From contig CAZBDV010000007.1 in NCBI GenBank assembly GCA_964490765.1, forward strand, positions 1 to 64,000: DNA of 64,000 nucleotides. Reading direction: 5' to 3'. Below are positions 35,801 through 43,405 of this stretch, piece after piece. A program made the translations under genes and the position numbers. The notes under the pieces are model-generated. The model searched no databases. It saw nothing but the letters and a program-made list of their open reading frames with translations, and was not told the DNA's origin. Each line of letters starts with the position of its first letter. The stretch's first letter is position 1. Source of the DNA: CAZBDV01 sp964490765 (GTDB lineage: Bacteria; Cloacimonadota; Cloacimonadia; Cloacimonadales; JAJBBL01).

Positions 35801-35911
35801 ATAGAAAAAGGAACGATTTACTTTAGAACCTGACTTTGTAAAGAGAACATAGAGCCCTAACTGTAAGTAGAGGAAAAACGCCAGGAACGAGAGGAAGATA
35901 TCAACTATCAT
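32867..35911 (-). CDS. Large hybrid sensor histidine kinase (7TM-type sensor, three PAS, receiver)
   Basis: A 1014-residue membrane kinase. The N-terminal about 230 residues contain about seven or eight hydrophobic segments like the 7TM sensor region of some histidine kinases. Three PAS domains follow (about 240-350, 365-495 and 510-630), then HisKA with H656 in GGIAHDFNNILTA and an ATPase domain (DTGEGIA, SGLGLSIS). A C-terminal receiver (about 893-1012) has its phospho-acceptor Asp intact in FLILDLIIIQGMGG. The kinase core is closely related in layout to the hybrid kinase at 0.9-2.8 kb. It converges on the pilus operon and has no adjacent partner. Confidence 0.9.
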   Translation of the reverse strand: MIVDIFLSFLAFFLYLQLGLYVLFTKSGSKVNRSFFYLCLSLVIWSFGFMFIHASTDKQIVVFWETVASFGWIFFPALLVNFFFDLNRAQSLLFKSITKLAFFLAGILFFIQSILGNLLTNEYVYIDEQWVFKPDIESIWYLSFMIYLVLSIGISFYLLINWSFKTQVRKEKKQSQIIMATLTLYFAGIFLNSYLLPIIQPVDFPSLIHVTSFLWVIGFSYAIVRYKFLVITPQIAANEIIANMKELLFFLDSEGKIIRINQFTQDILGFDWPEIINKPFESILIDKDLAQQLLSGQNDLEDVKQHDYYLRKKNGEIIPFNLSSAEVKDDAGDILGTIIVGYDVRYEKMLEEALRSSEKKYRELYTMVRLMCDNVPDLIWAKDLDRKYIFANKATCEKLLNTENPEEPIGQSDEFFYQRERDSRSDNKQWFTFADDIVDSDRMTIEKREPGRYLESGFVHGQFTFFDVHKAPFWDENGEMIGIVGCGRDVTQEKRVEEERLKAELALHKEKELLSVTLKSIGDGVISTDISGRIILMNSVAEDLTGWKKEEALGRQFSQVYRIVNPKTEEECNDPVRLVLDSGKIVTYDHYSILVTRTGKRLFVSNSGAPIYNQNGIIIGVVVAFSDVTQKQRIEQELIKIQKLETVGALAGGIAHDFNNILTAIMGNISMVIRKLRRERGFESLTGRLYTAEKACFRAKDLSRQLLTFSRGGDPIKKIIKLEKTIEDTVLFAAKGSKVNCHLNISDDLKAVEVDENQICQVINNLVINALQAMPDGGDLTVNADNIEIGEKSDLPLRAGEYIRMEIADTGEGIAAEQLEQIFDPFYTTKQEGSGLGLSISFNIMTRHDGYLLAASKPGEGSLFTMFIPVARGEYVPESKEKIELSFKGEGKVILMDDDLEIRMTLGNMLESLGFQVIATQNGEETLDIFQKAKAIGEEISFLILDLIIIQGMGGKETITKLKEIDPDIKAIVSSGYSNDPVIAEYADYGFDSAIEKPYTISNLIRAINSMLKS

Positions 35912-36294
35912 ATTCTTGTTACCTTATATGACTTGTTTGGGATAAGCAGTTTTTCAGACAAGATTGGAGAACCGGAGTACATGCTAACATTTACCAATAA
36001 ATTCATTTTATTATCCTTAGCCAGTTTACTGATTTTTTTCATTAGCGTCAGACAACACCAAATCTCGTGTTGCCACATTTCTGGACGACGTTATGGATAG
36101 GAAGGAAATACTGGCAAGCATTTTCTCTATTTATGTTATATTTTTTTAATTATCTATCTACCTGTCGGTCAAAACTGCAGCGTAATAATTCTGAAGCAGA
36201 GAGGAGAACGAAAGGAGGTTTATGGCTTCTACAGCTGGATACAGAGAGAATGTGCTTGACAGATATGCTCAATATATTTTCTGGAATATATTGT
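35912..36294. other. Intergenic region before tRNA-Arg
   Basis: A 383-bp AT-rich gap between the divergent kinase and tRNA-Arg. A TTGACA occurs at about 36257 with TATATT nearer the tRNA, but the spacing is not that of a standard promoter. No gene is supported. Confidence 0.5.
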
Positions 36295-36371
36295 GCGCCT
36301 GTAGCTCAATTGGATAGAGCATCTGACTACGGATCAGACGGTTTGGGGTTCGAATCCCTTCAGGCGTACCA
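36295..36371 (+). tRNA. tRNA-Arg (ACG anticodon)
   Basis: Cloverleaf with acceptor GCGCCTG/CAGGCGT (one G-T pair), D-arm AGCTCAATTGGATAGAGCA, anticodon loop CTACGGA (ACG, A34 normally edited to inosine), a T-arm GGGTTCGAATCCC and an encoded ACCA end. Confidence 0.94.
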
Positions 36372-36509
36372 TCTTTTTTCGCATGGTAATTTATTTAGAT
36401 AATCCGGACCGGGAAAATCTTTTAAAGGATTGAGTATCAAAATGGATCATTACGGAATCTAGTCATCATAACAGAGTTTTATCAACTGGAGTGTTTTCAG
36501 GGATAACTC

Positions 36510-37301
36510 ATGGAGTTTGAAGAGATGAACAGGAAAAAAGTTGCTTTCTATTATTTCAGCGGGACAGGTAACACTTTGCTGATAGTCCGGGAGATGATCA
36601 AAGTTTTCCGGAAGTTAAACATTCAAGTGGAAGCACATAACATGCTTCATAGCGATCCGGAAGGAATACCCCTGCATAAGACCATCGGTATCGCCTTTCC
36701 GGTAGCCTGTTTTACAACCTATCCATCTGTCCGGGATTTTTTGACAAAACTACCTGACGGTAGAGGGACAGAGATATTCATGGTCGATACATACAGTTCT
36801 TTCTCGGGCTTGCTTACCGGCCAGATACGCTCGATAGTAACGAAGAAAAACTATATCCCAATAGGGGCCAGAGAGATAAAGATGCCCAACAATTTCAATT
36901 TCAAGCCTTACAGAGAAGAGAAATATGCCCGGATCGTCAAAAAAGGATTGCTTCAGGCCAAGTATTTCTCACACGACATAGTATATGGTATCAGCAGTTG
37001 GAAACCTACCCCATTTATTCCGGTGTTTCTCTCTAACTCAGGTTTTGCGAGGCGCGTTTTTACCTTTATGAAACGCAAATACGCTCTGTCGATCGATAAT
37101 ATTAAATGTATCCGATGTGGTAAGTGTTACAAACTCTGTCCGGTCGATAATATTGAGATGGAGAATTATCCCGAATTTCTCGACAGATGTCAGTTATGTC
37201 TCCGCTGCATTTCTTTCTGCCCCACGGAAGCGATCAGATTTAAGGAGAGGGAGGACTTCTATCCCTATACGGCAGTCGAGTACGAAGACATTATTCAGTA
37301 A
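36510..37301 (+). CDS. EFR1-type flavodoxin/ferredoxin fusion protein
   Basis: A 263-residue redox protein. A flavodoxin-like N-terminal domain (about 8-165) shows the FMN phosphate loop YFSGTGNTL. Two C-terminal [4Fe-4S] motifs follow: CIRCGKCYKLCP and CQLCLRCISFCP. This is the arrangement of the EFR1 family of ferrodoxins found in many anaerobes. The electron donor and acceptor are unknown. The ATG at 36510 follows AGGG at 7 bp; an ATG five codons later (36525), preceded by GGAG, is an alternative. No operon partner is evident. Confidence 0.85.
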   Translation: MEFEEMNRKKVAFYYFSGTGNTLLIVREMIKVFRKLNIQVEAHNMLHSDPEGIPLHKTIGIAFPVACFTTYPSVRDFLTKLPDGRGTEIFMVDTYSSFSGLLTGQIRSIVTKKNYIPIGAREIKMPNNFNFKPYREEKYARIVKKGLLQAKYFSHDIVYGISSWKPTPFIPVFLSNSGFARRVFTFMKRKYALSIDNIKCIRCGKCYKLCPVDNIEMENYPEFLDRCQLCLRCISFCPTEAIRFKEREDFYPYTAVEYEDIIQ

Positions 37302-37383
37302 CCAGAGATCAGCTTTAAGACTTGTTTATAAGGATGTTCAGACATTCTTTCGTTAATATTATGCTCACCCTGAACGAATGCTC

Positions 37384-38751
37384 TCAATCAGCTTCTGACA
37401 CTTTCTTCTGGATCTTAATCTCTTTTTGATTCTCTCTCAATGTGTGGATCAACATCTGGTATCTTTCTCTGACGTCCAGCCTGTCCTGTTTCTCTGGTAG
37501 AGATACTTTACTGCCATGATATATCATATCTGCCTGCCGCTTTATAGCCTGACGATGTTCTCTCAGTTTTGCCTGTGATGCAATGGCAATAAGTGCTTCC
37601 AGCAGTCTGATCGTTATAGCAACATTACTCCTGCCGTATTGTCGAATCTGGTCGAAAGCAGCATTGGTAACACCGCTGAATGTAATAGGCTTAGCAACAA
37701 CCCTTAGTTTCTTATCACTGTCATAGCGGTTAGCAGATGGTAATACTCTATTGGTAATGTTACAGAGGGCAGAACCTAACCGATCAATACAGGTTAAAGC
37801 TGTAAACGGGTCATTGATACCGGGTGAAAGAGCTCGTCCTGCAATCTCAACAAGTTGATAGATGGCAAATTCCGCATCCTGTTCTGGACTCCTTTGTCTG
37901 CCCAGGATGAAACAATCGGCGATCTTTGCAGATATGTTATCTTCTATCTCTGTATCATACCTGACTGTTACAAGCTTGCTTCCCTCAACGACAAACTCGC
38001 CCGGCCGATAATGAATATTCAGAATTATATCTGCTTCCCGGGCTATCTCGACGAGTCCGTTCGAATCCATTGCCTGTAAATACCCTGCCTTTGACGCATT
38101 TATGTCCTCACTTCTATGGTTCCTATCGATCTCTCTCTCTGTCTCCTCCACCTCTGATTCGTCAAACTCTTCCCCGATCTCCTCAGGAAAGAGACGTTTG
38201 ACATTTTCGACCAGTTCGGTATAGACAGAAGCAATGAGAGAATCGGCCTGGATCGAAGTAGCGATGTAATGGATGAAAAATATCAGGATCCCGACGTTAC
38301 CGAGAGCGAGAATCATGGAAAATACTATTGAGAATCGGGGAACATAATTATCTCCTTCTATGCTTCTGACCGTACCGAGAATCAACAGACAATAAATAAA
38401 AGTCGAGATAAAAGTCCCCAAAACGACTTGATTACGGGGGTCTTTCATAAAATTTCTCATCATACGGGGCCCGAATTGAGAAGAGGCAAGAGTGAGGGCT
38501 ACGATCGTAATCGAGAAAGTTAAACCGGCAATAGATATCATCGATCCGGCAATCGTGGAGAGCACGGAACGCGCCCCTTCCGGTCCTCCTGTAAATAGAA
38601 TTCCGGTGATCTGAAAAGATTCATATTCCAGGCTATTATCGATTCCTATCAAGACCTGAGCGAGAATAATCGCTCCCAGGACCATCAAGCCGGGAATGAA
38701 CCAGAAGCTGGTTCTTACGTCTTGCCATATATGCAGGAGTTTAGTTAACAT
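37384..38751 (-). CDS. DUF2254 family membrane protein
   Basis: A 455-residue predicted membrane protein. Four hydrophobic segments lie in the first half (about 13-32, 65-88, 105-127 and 140-162), separated by the family block ASSQFGPRMMRNF. A soluble C-terminal domain contains ALSPGINDPFTAL, which is strongly conserved in DUF2254. Function is unknown. The ATG at 38751 is chosen over an upstream TTG because GGAGG lies 6 bp before it. Confidence 0.85.
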   Translation of the reverse strand: MLTKLLHIWQDVRTSFWFIPGLMVLGAIILAQVLIGIDNSLEYESFQITGILFTGGPEGARSVLSTIAGSMISIAGLTFSITIVALTLASSQFGPRMMRNFMKDPRNQVVLGTFISTFIYCLLILGTVRSIEGDNYVPRFSIVFSMILALGNVGILIFFIHYIATSIQADSLIASVYTELVENVKRLFPEEIGEEFDESEVEETEREIDRNHRSEDINASKAGYLQAMDSNGLVEIAREADIILNIHYRPGEFVVEGSKLVTVRYDTEIEDNISAKIADCFILGRQRSPEQDAEFAIYQLVEIAGRALSPGINDPFTALTCIDRLGSALCNITNRVLPSANRYDSDKKLRVVAKPITFSGVTNAAFDQIRQYGRSNVAITIRLLEALIAIASQAKLREHRQAIKRQADMIYHGSKVSLPEKQDRLDVRERYQMLIHTLRENQKEIKIQKKVSEAD

Positions 38752-38866
38752 CTTGATCCTCCCCCTCTTCTCCAACTCTTATTATCATAATTACGCTATA
38801 CTCATATTACCGGTTACTTTTAGCCCGGGAACCTCTTAAAGGCTCTGGGAACCTTTGATTTCTCTT

Positions 38867-41800
38867 TCAAGGAAGGGTTCGTTTCGGCCTGTTCCGGAAA
38901 TCGGGTTTGAGATAGGGATATTTCTTCATCTCTTTCAAGATGACTTCCAGACCCCTGTCCAGTTGAGGATCCTTTCCTGCAACATAATCCTGCGGTTTGA
39001 TATCGACATCTATATCGGGATCGGTACCGTAATTCTCTACCCCCCAGCCGACATCTCTGAACCAGAAGGAGAATTCCGGCTGTGTTGTCATTCCCCCGTC
39101 AACGAGCCTGTTTCTGGGTGAAATTCCTATGACACCACCCCAGGTCCTTTTACCAATCAGTTTACCGAGTTTCATCAGCTTGAAGGAATGACTGAATATA
39201 TCTCCGTCTGAGCCGGCAAATTCATTGGTCAGGGCTACTATCGGGCCTTTGACAGAAAGATCAGGATAGGGTTCATAATCGTACCAGCGAGTGAGGTCAA
39301 AGCCGATCCTCTTTCGGGCAAGTTTCTCCAGTAGCAGCTGTGATACATGCCCGCCGCCGTTATATCTGACATCGACAATCAGAGCATCTCGATCATATTC
39401 TGTCAGAAAATAACGGTGAAACTCGGCATAACCCACTCCCATCATATCGGGGATATGGACATAGCCGACCTTACCTTTCGTTTTCTTATGGACATATTCC
39501 CTGTTCTTCTCCACCCATTCCCGGTAACGAAGCTGACTGTCAGAGCGAAGGGTCTTGACTGTCACTATTCTCTCGTTCCTGCCGTTCTTATCGGCAACTG
39601 TCAGTTGCACCTCCTGCCCGGCAAAGTTTACCAGAGCTTGTTCTGGCGTGAATTCCTTCCTGAGCTTCTGGCCGTTAACAGCCCTTAACTGCATACCGGT
39701 TGTTATGTTCAAGCCCGGTTTCTTCAGCGGAGGTGGATTCTTATGATCCCAGACATCACCATTGACTATATGTTCGATCAAATAACACCCTTTACTCGTA
39801 TCATACCTGAAATCTGCCCCGAGCATACCGATCTGATAGTAAGGGGATTTTCTGTAATCACCACCAAACTCATAGGCATGAGAAGTTCCGAGCTCTCCTT
39901 GCATCTCCCAGACCAGATCGGAAAATTCTCCCCTGGTAGCGATCCTTCCCAGAAGAAGATAGTATCGTTTATAGATCTTCTTCCAGTCTATACCGGACAT
40001 ATCTTCTACCCAGAAATAATCGCGCTGTAAGCGCCAGGCCTCGGCATACATCTGTTTCCACTCGGCGGAAGGATTGACTGAGATCCTGATCCTGTTTAAA
40101 TCGACCCAGCCGGTCTCACGATTATAACCATGTTCTTTCGACAGGTTCGCTGGATCAGCCAGACTGGAGATGACTCGCAGCTTCTGTTTCTGGAATATAA
40201 CGAGAGCAGAACCATCTCGGGAGAGCCTGAATCCCGATATACCGCTCATCATAGTCTCCTCTTTCTGCTTGTCGAGATCATAGTATTTCAGTATCAGTTT
40301 TGGTGTCCTCTCCATCCAGTTACCATCGTCAAGTACTCCGCTTATCGGATTGACAACATAGAAAATCCTCTTTCCTGCAGCAGAGATAGCATAATAGTTG
40401 GCTTCTTCAACAGGAAAGGGAACGATTCTCTCTTCTATACCTGCCAGGTCGACCTTGACCTTGAACTCACCCTTATCCTTTCCCTTTTTGCCCTGCTTCT
40501 CCTCTTTTTCGCCGGAGTTGCCGAAACCCTTTGGTTCAAGGTCGAAGGGGGGTCTGGTCTCTTTAGCCAGAGGGATCACATAAGGAAGGCTCCCTCTTGG
40601 AAAGCCTAAGTCAAAGTGTAGAGAATCATAAACAGGATTCAGGATACGATAAGAGATTAGATAGAGATATTTGCCATCGGGACTGAAACAGGGATCATAA
40701 TCTGACAGGACCGGCCTGGTTACCTGATAACTTTCATTTTTATCCAGACTGTATAGATAAATCACTCTCGTCGTCCGCGAGATATTACTGGAATAAGCAA
40801 TCCATTTACCGTCTGGCGACCAGCTTGCTGAACCTGTCTCTCCGTATTTGTTTCGTGCTATGAGCTCAGCTTTGCCAGACTTGAGATCGAACCAGAAGAG
40901 TTCGTTACGATGATTACTGAAGAGGATATGATCATTCTTCTTATCAGGAGAAACATCGAGTGACATGAACCGTCCTGTGTCTTTCAAATTTATACTCTTT
41001 CTTTTCTCGTTCTTGTCAGCTGTATAGATCTCCAGATGCTCTTCTCCTCCTTCATCGCTGACTGTTACTATCCTTTTACCGTCGTTCAGCCAGCAGGAGA
41101 GCCTGTAGCGAACACCATCGGCCTGGCCGGACTGAATAACTCCACCTTCCCAGTTCGCCATGTTATAAAGCTTACCTCTACATCCCAGGGCAAGCCTGCT
41201 GCCATCCGGATGCACATCACAACTCTCCAGATATTTGACTGCGGGAACGAACTTCCGCTGTCTCTGAACAAAGGGGGAATTATAGACAATCTTAATCTTC
41301 TTATCCTCTTTTGCCTTCAGGTCATAACAGTAGATATCTGCACCGGCATGATATACTATCTTCTTTCCGTCCGTTTTGGCATTCCTGGCATAATACTCTT
41401 TCTGTTTCGTATGTTTCCTGATATCGTTTCCGTCCGGATTGACAGAGTAGATATTGCCCACACCTTCGTGGTCAGAGATAAAATATATCCTCTCACCAAT
41501 CCACATGGGAGAAGTGAAATTACCCTTTAACTCGAACAATCTTTTAAAATTCCCTCTGCCGGTTTTATCAACCCATAACTCTCCCGCTGTTCCGCCCCGG
41601 TATCTTTTCCAGGTTGCAGGTTCCATAGCTTTTCTGCCGAGTACGACCCCTTTCTTACCAAAGCTTATCGCTGTAGCCATACCGTAAGGTAATCTCTGTG
41701 GCTCTCCACCTTCAGGACTGATGGTATATAGATAAAAATCCTGCCGGAAAGGCTGGCCGTGATTGCTATAGAAGAGAATCTCTCCATCTTTCCAGCCCAG

Positions 41801-42076
41801 AACACGACTATTACTGCTCAAATAGGTCAATCTTCTGGAACTCCCCCCTTCGGCTGGCATCACATAAACTTCCGGACTTCCCTCTTCACTCCCCATAAAG
41901 GCGATCAACCTGCCATCCTCTGAAATTGAGGGAGATGAGGCAAAACCAACTCCTGCTGTAAGACGAACTCCGACTCCACCAGAAGTATTAACAGTCCAGA
42001 GATCATCCTCTGATACGAAAACGATCTGATTTTTACTGATAGTAGGATGACGATAGTAACCGTTAGTCTGTTTCAT
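38867..42076 (-). CDS. Tricorn protease homologue
   Basis: A 1069-residue cytoplasmic peptidase; no signal peptide is seen. The N-terminal about 630 residues form beta-propeller repeats (WDxxSxDGxxIAF-type). Then come a helical linker, a PDZ domain (about 760-850) and a C-terminal S41-type peptidase core. The His of GTSHAYEFGGDY and the nucleophile Ser of EFAGSDGD fit the tricorn catalytic site. The Asp right after the nucleophile matches the residue that selects basic P1 side chains in Thermoplasma tricorn. It probably degrades peptides released by larger proteases. An insert rich in Lys/Glu/Gly interrupts the propeller at about residues 510-535. GGAGG lies 5 bp before the ATG. Confidence 0.92.
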   Translation of the reverse strand: MKQTNGYYRHPTISKNQIVFVSEDDLWTVNTSGGVGVRLTAGVGFASSPSISEDGRLIAFMGSEEGSPEVYVMPAEGGSSRRLTYLSSNSRVLGWKDGEILFYSNHGQPFRQDFYLYTISPEGGEPQRLPYGMATAISFGKKGVVLGRKAMEPATWKRYRGGTAGELWVDKTGRGNFKRLFELKGNFTSPMWIGERIYFISDHEGVGNIYSVNPDGNDIRKHTKQKEYYARNAKTDGKKIVYHAGADIYCYDLKAKEDKKIKIVYNSPFVQRQRKFVPAVKYLESCDVHPDGSRLALGCRGKLYNMANWEGGVIQSGQADGVRYRLSCWLNDGKRIVTVSDEGGEEHLEIYTADKNEKRKSINLKDTGRFMSLDVSPDKKNDHILFSNHRNELFWFDLKSGKAELIARNKYGETGSASWSPDGKWIAYSSNISRTTRVIYLYSLDKNESYQVTRPVLSDYDPCFSPDGKYLYLISYRILNPVYDSLHFDLGFPRGSLPYVIPLAKETRPPFDLEPKGFGNSGEKEEKQGKKGKDKGEFKVKVDLAGIEERIVPFPVEEANYYAISAAGKRIFYVVNPISGVLDDGNWMERTPKLILKYYDLDKQKEETMMSGISGFRLSRDGSALVIFQKQKLRVISSLADPANLSKEHGYNRETGWVDLNRIRISVNPSAEWKQMYAEAWRLQRDYFWVEDMSGIDWKKIYKRYYLLLGRIATRGEFSDLVWEMQGELGTSHAYEFGGDYRKSPYYQIGMLGADFRYDTSKGCYLIEHIVNGDVWDHKNPPPLKKPGLNITTGMQLRAVNGQKLRKEFTPEQALVNFAGQEVQLTVADKNGRNERIVTVKTLRSDSQLRYREWVEKNREYVHKKTKGKVGYVHIPDMMGVGYAEFHRYFLTEYDRDALIVDVRYNGGGHVSQLLLEKLARKRIGFDLTRWYDYEPYPDLSVKGPIVALTNEFAGSDGDIFSHSFKLMKLGKLIGKRTWGGVIGISPRNRLVDGGMTTQPEFSFWFRDVGWGVENYGTDPDIDVDIKPQDYVAGKDPQLDRGLEVILKEMKKYPYLKPDFRNRPKRTLP

Positions 42077-42503
42077 AGAACCTCCAGTAATTGAACACAG
42101 GTTTGTGCCTCAATAACCGGACAGACCTGCAGTCAATGAATTTGTTACCAATGTGAGTTAAATAGCCACCTTTTGTCAAATTTAATAACAAGTTATACAC
42201 CATTTTTTTTCACCAGGCAATCCAGGTTGATTATAACAGCAACCAATTCTTTTTCTGATCGGATCTTCCATTTCTTAGGCAATCATGCTCTCGAGAGTAA
42301 ATCTGGGCCTGGTTCACAATCTTTAACTGAAAAAGAGTGCAATGATCTTATAAGATCATAGTTATCTTATCATACTCCAGCAGATAACTCCAGACTAAAT
42401 CATAGCAGTTCGGAAGACAAAATTATTGACACAATACTCAATTTTAATGGTTTTGGCATAGGATATGAAAAACTAACATAGTGATAAAAGGAAGGAGATA
42501 CTT
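42077..42503 (+). other. Intergenic control region of the hydrogenase operon
   Basis: A 427-bp gap between the divergent tricorn gene and the hydrogenase operon. The only clear structure is a perfect 18-bp palindrome at 42342-42359. A TTGACA at 42426 has no convincing -10 partner at 16-18 bp. No gene is supported. Confidence 0.5.
42342..42359. promoter_or_regulatory. Perfect 18-bp palindrome, candidate operator
   Basis: ATGATCTTATAAGATCAT is its own reverse complement and lies 145 bp before the first hydrogenase gene. The TGATC/GATCA arms recall CRP/FNR-type half-sites, but the spacing is not the FNR consensus. The binding protein is unknown. Confidence 0.4.
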
Positions 42504-42866
42504 ATGAAATCATTGGAAGAATTACGCAAGATTCGTGAGAAAGCACAGCAGGAAATGAAATTCCGTGGAAGCGATTACAGAATCAAAGTCGTTGTAGGCA
42601 TGGGAACATCCGGGATAGCAATGGGAGCTCGTGATGTTATGAAAGCATTTCTGGAAGAGATCGAAAAGAGGTCTTTGAAAGATATTCAGGTCACCCAGAC
42701 AGGAGAGAAAGGACTCTCCTCAATGGAACCAGTGGTCGATATAATCGAAAAAGATAAACCCAAGATCACCTACGGTTATCTGACCCCGGAAAAGGTAAAA
42801 CGAATAGTAGCAGAACATATAGTAAATGGCCAGATTGTAGCCGATTATGTGGTTGCTTCTGAATAG
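42504..42866 (+). CDS. HndB-like thioredoxin-fold subunit lacking Fe-S cysteines
   Basis: A 120-residue homologue of HndB, the small [2Fe-2S] thioredoxin-like subunit of NAD(P)-linked [FeFe]-hydrogenases. The family framework is clear: MKSLEELRKIREKA start, VVVGMGTSGIAMGARDV, VTQTGEKGL and KITYGYLTPEKVKRIVAEHIVNG (last block shortened). However, the positions that carry cluster cysteines in relatives (GTCGIA and QTGCxGLC) read TS, GE and LS. The protein contains no Cys at all, so it cannot bind a [2Fe-2S] cluster by the usual ligands. It may act as a structural subunit. It begins the hydrogenase operon; AAGGAGA lies 8 bp before the ATG. Confidence 0.8.
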   Translation: MKSLEELRKIREKAQQEMKFRGSDYRIKVVVGMGTSGIAMGARDVMKAFLEEIEKRSLKDIQVTQTGEKGLSSMEPVVDIIEKDKPKITYGYLTPEKVKRIVAEHIVNGQIVADYVVASE

Positions 42867-42946
42867 CAAAGATAAACCTGCTCACAAACCAATATCAATT
42901 GAAATCAGGGATAAAGACAAACAAAATCACCTATAGGGAGAGAAGT

Positions 42947-43405
42947 ATGTATAAAGATATTTGTCAGAAATATACTCCAACAAAAGATAATCTGATCTAC
43001 ATCCTGCATGATATACAGGATAGCCATCCACAGAACTATGTCTCAGAAGAGGCAGTTGAAGAGGTTGCTGATTATCTCAAGATACCGGTTAATCACATCT
43101 ACGGTGTTCTAACTTTTTATACGATGTATAGTACTAAACCGAGAGGAAAATACGTCATCAGGCTTTGCGAGTCACCACCATGTTATCTCAGAGGGTCGAC
43201 CAATATTTTGAAAAAGCTGAAAGAACTACTAAAAATAAAGGCAGGAGAAACTACCACTAACGGGCTGTTTACTCTGGAACTATGTGCCTGTTTAGGGCTT
43301 TGTGGTAATGCACCCGTAATGATGATCAATAATGATTTCTACGGTGACCTCAACGATGATAAGGTTGAAAATATAATCAATAAACTACAGGAGACAGAGG
43401 TATGA
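42947..43405 (+). CDS. NuoE-like [2Fe-2S] subunit of the hydrogenase (HndA/HydC-like)
   Basis: A 152-residue thioredoxin-like [2Fe-2S] protein related to complex I NuoE. The cluster ligands are intact: C in RLCESPPC (two) and C in CACLGLCGNAP (two, with the extra Cys of ELC). The N-terminal helical part contains LKIPVNHIYGVLTFYTMY, characteristic of the family. It passes electrons to the NuoF-like subunit. The ATG at 42947 is preferred because AGGGAGAG lies 5-8 bp upstream. It overlaps the next gene by 4 bp, so translation is probably coupled. Confidence 0.92.
   Translation: MYKDICQKYTPTKDNLIYILHDIQDSHPQNYVSEEAVEEVADYLKIPVNHIYGVLTFYTMYSTKPRGKYVIRLCESPPCYLRGSTNILKKLKELLKIKAGETTTNGLFTLELCACLGLCGNAPVMMINNDFYGDLNDDKVENIINKLQETEV

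Noticed and set aside
36067..36402. A 111-codon forward frame
   Set aside because: It overlaps tRNA-Arg and its upstream region; the C-terminal part is translated tRNA.
42426..42460. TTGACA and a TGGCA as a promoter of the hydrogenase operon
   Set aside because: No -10 hexamer at 16-18 bp, and the TGGCA lacks a GC 10 bp downstream as needed for sigma-54.
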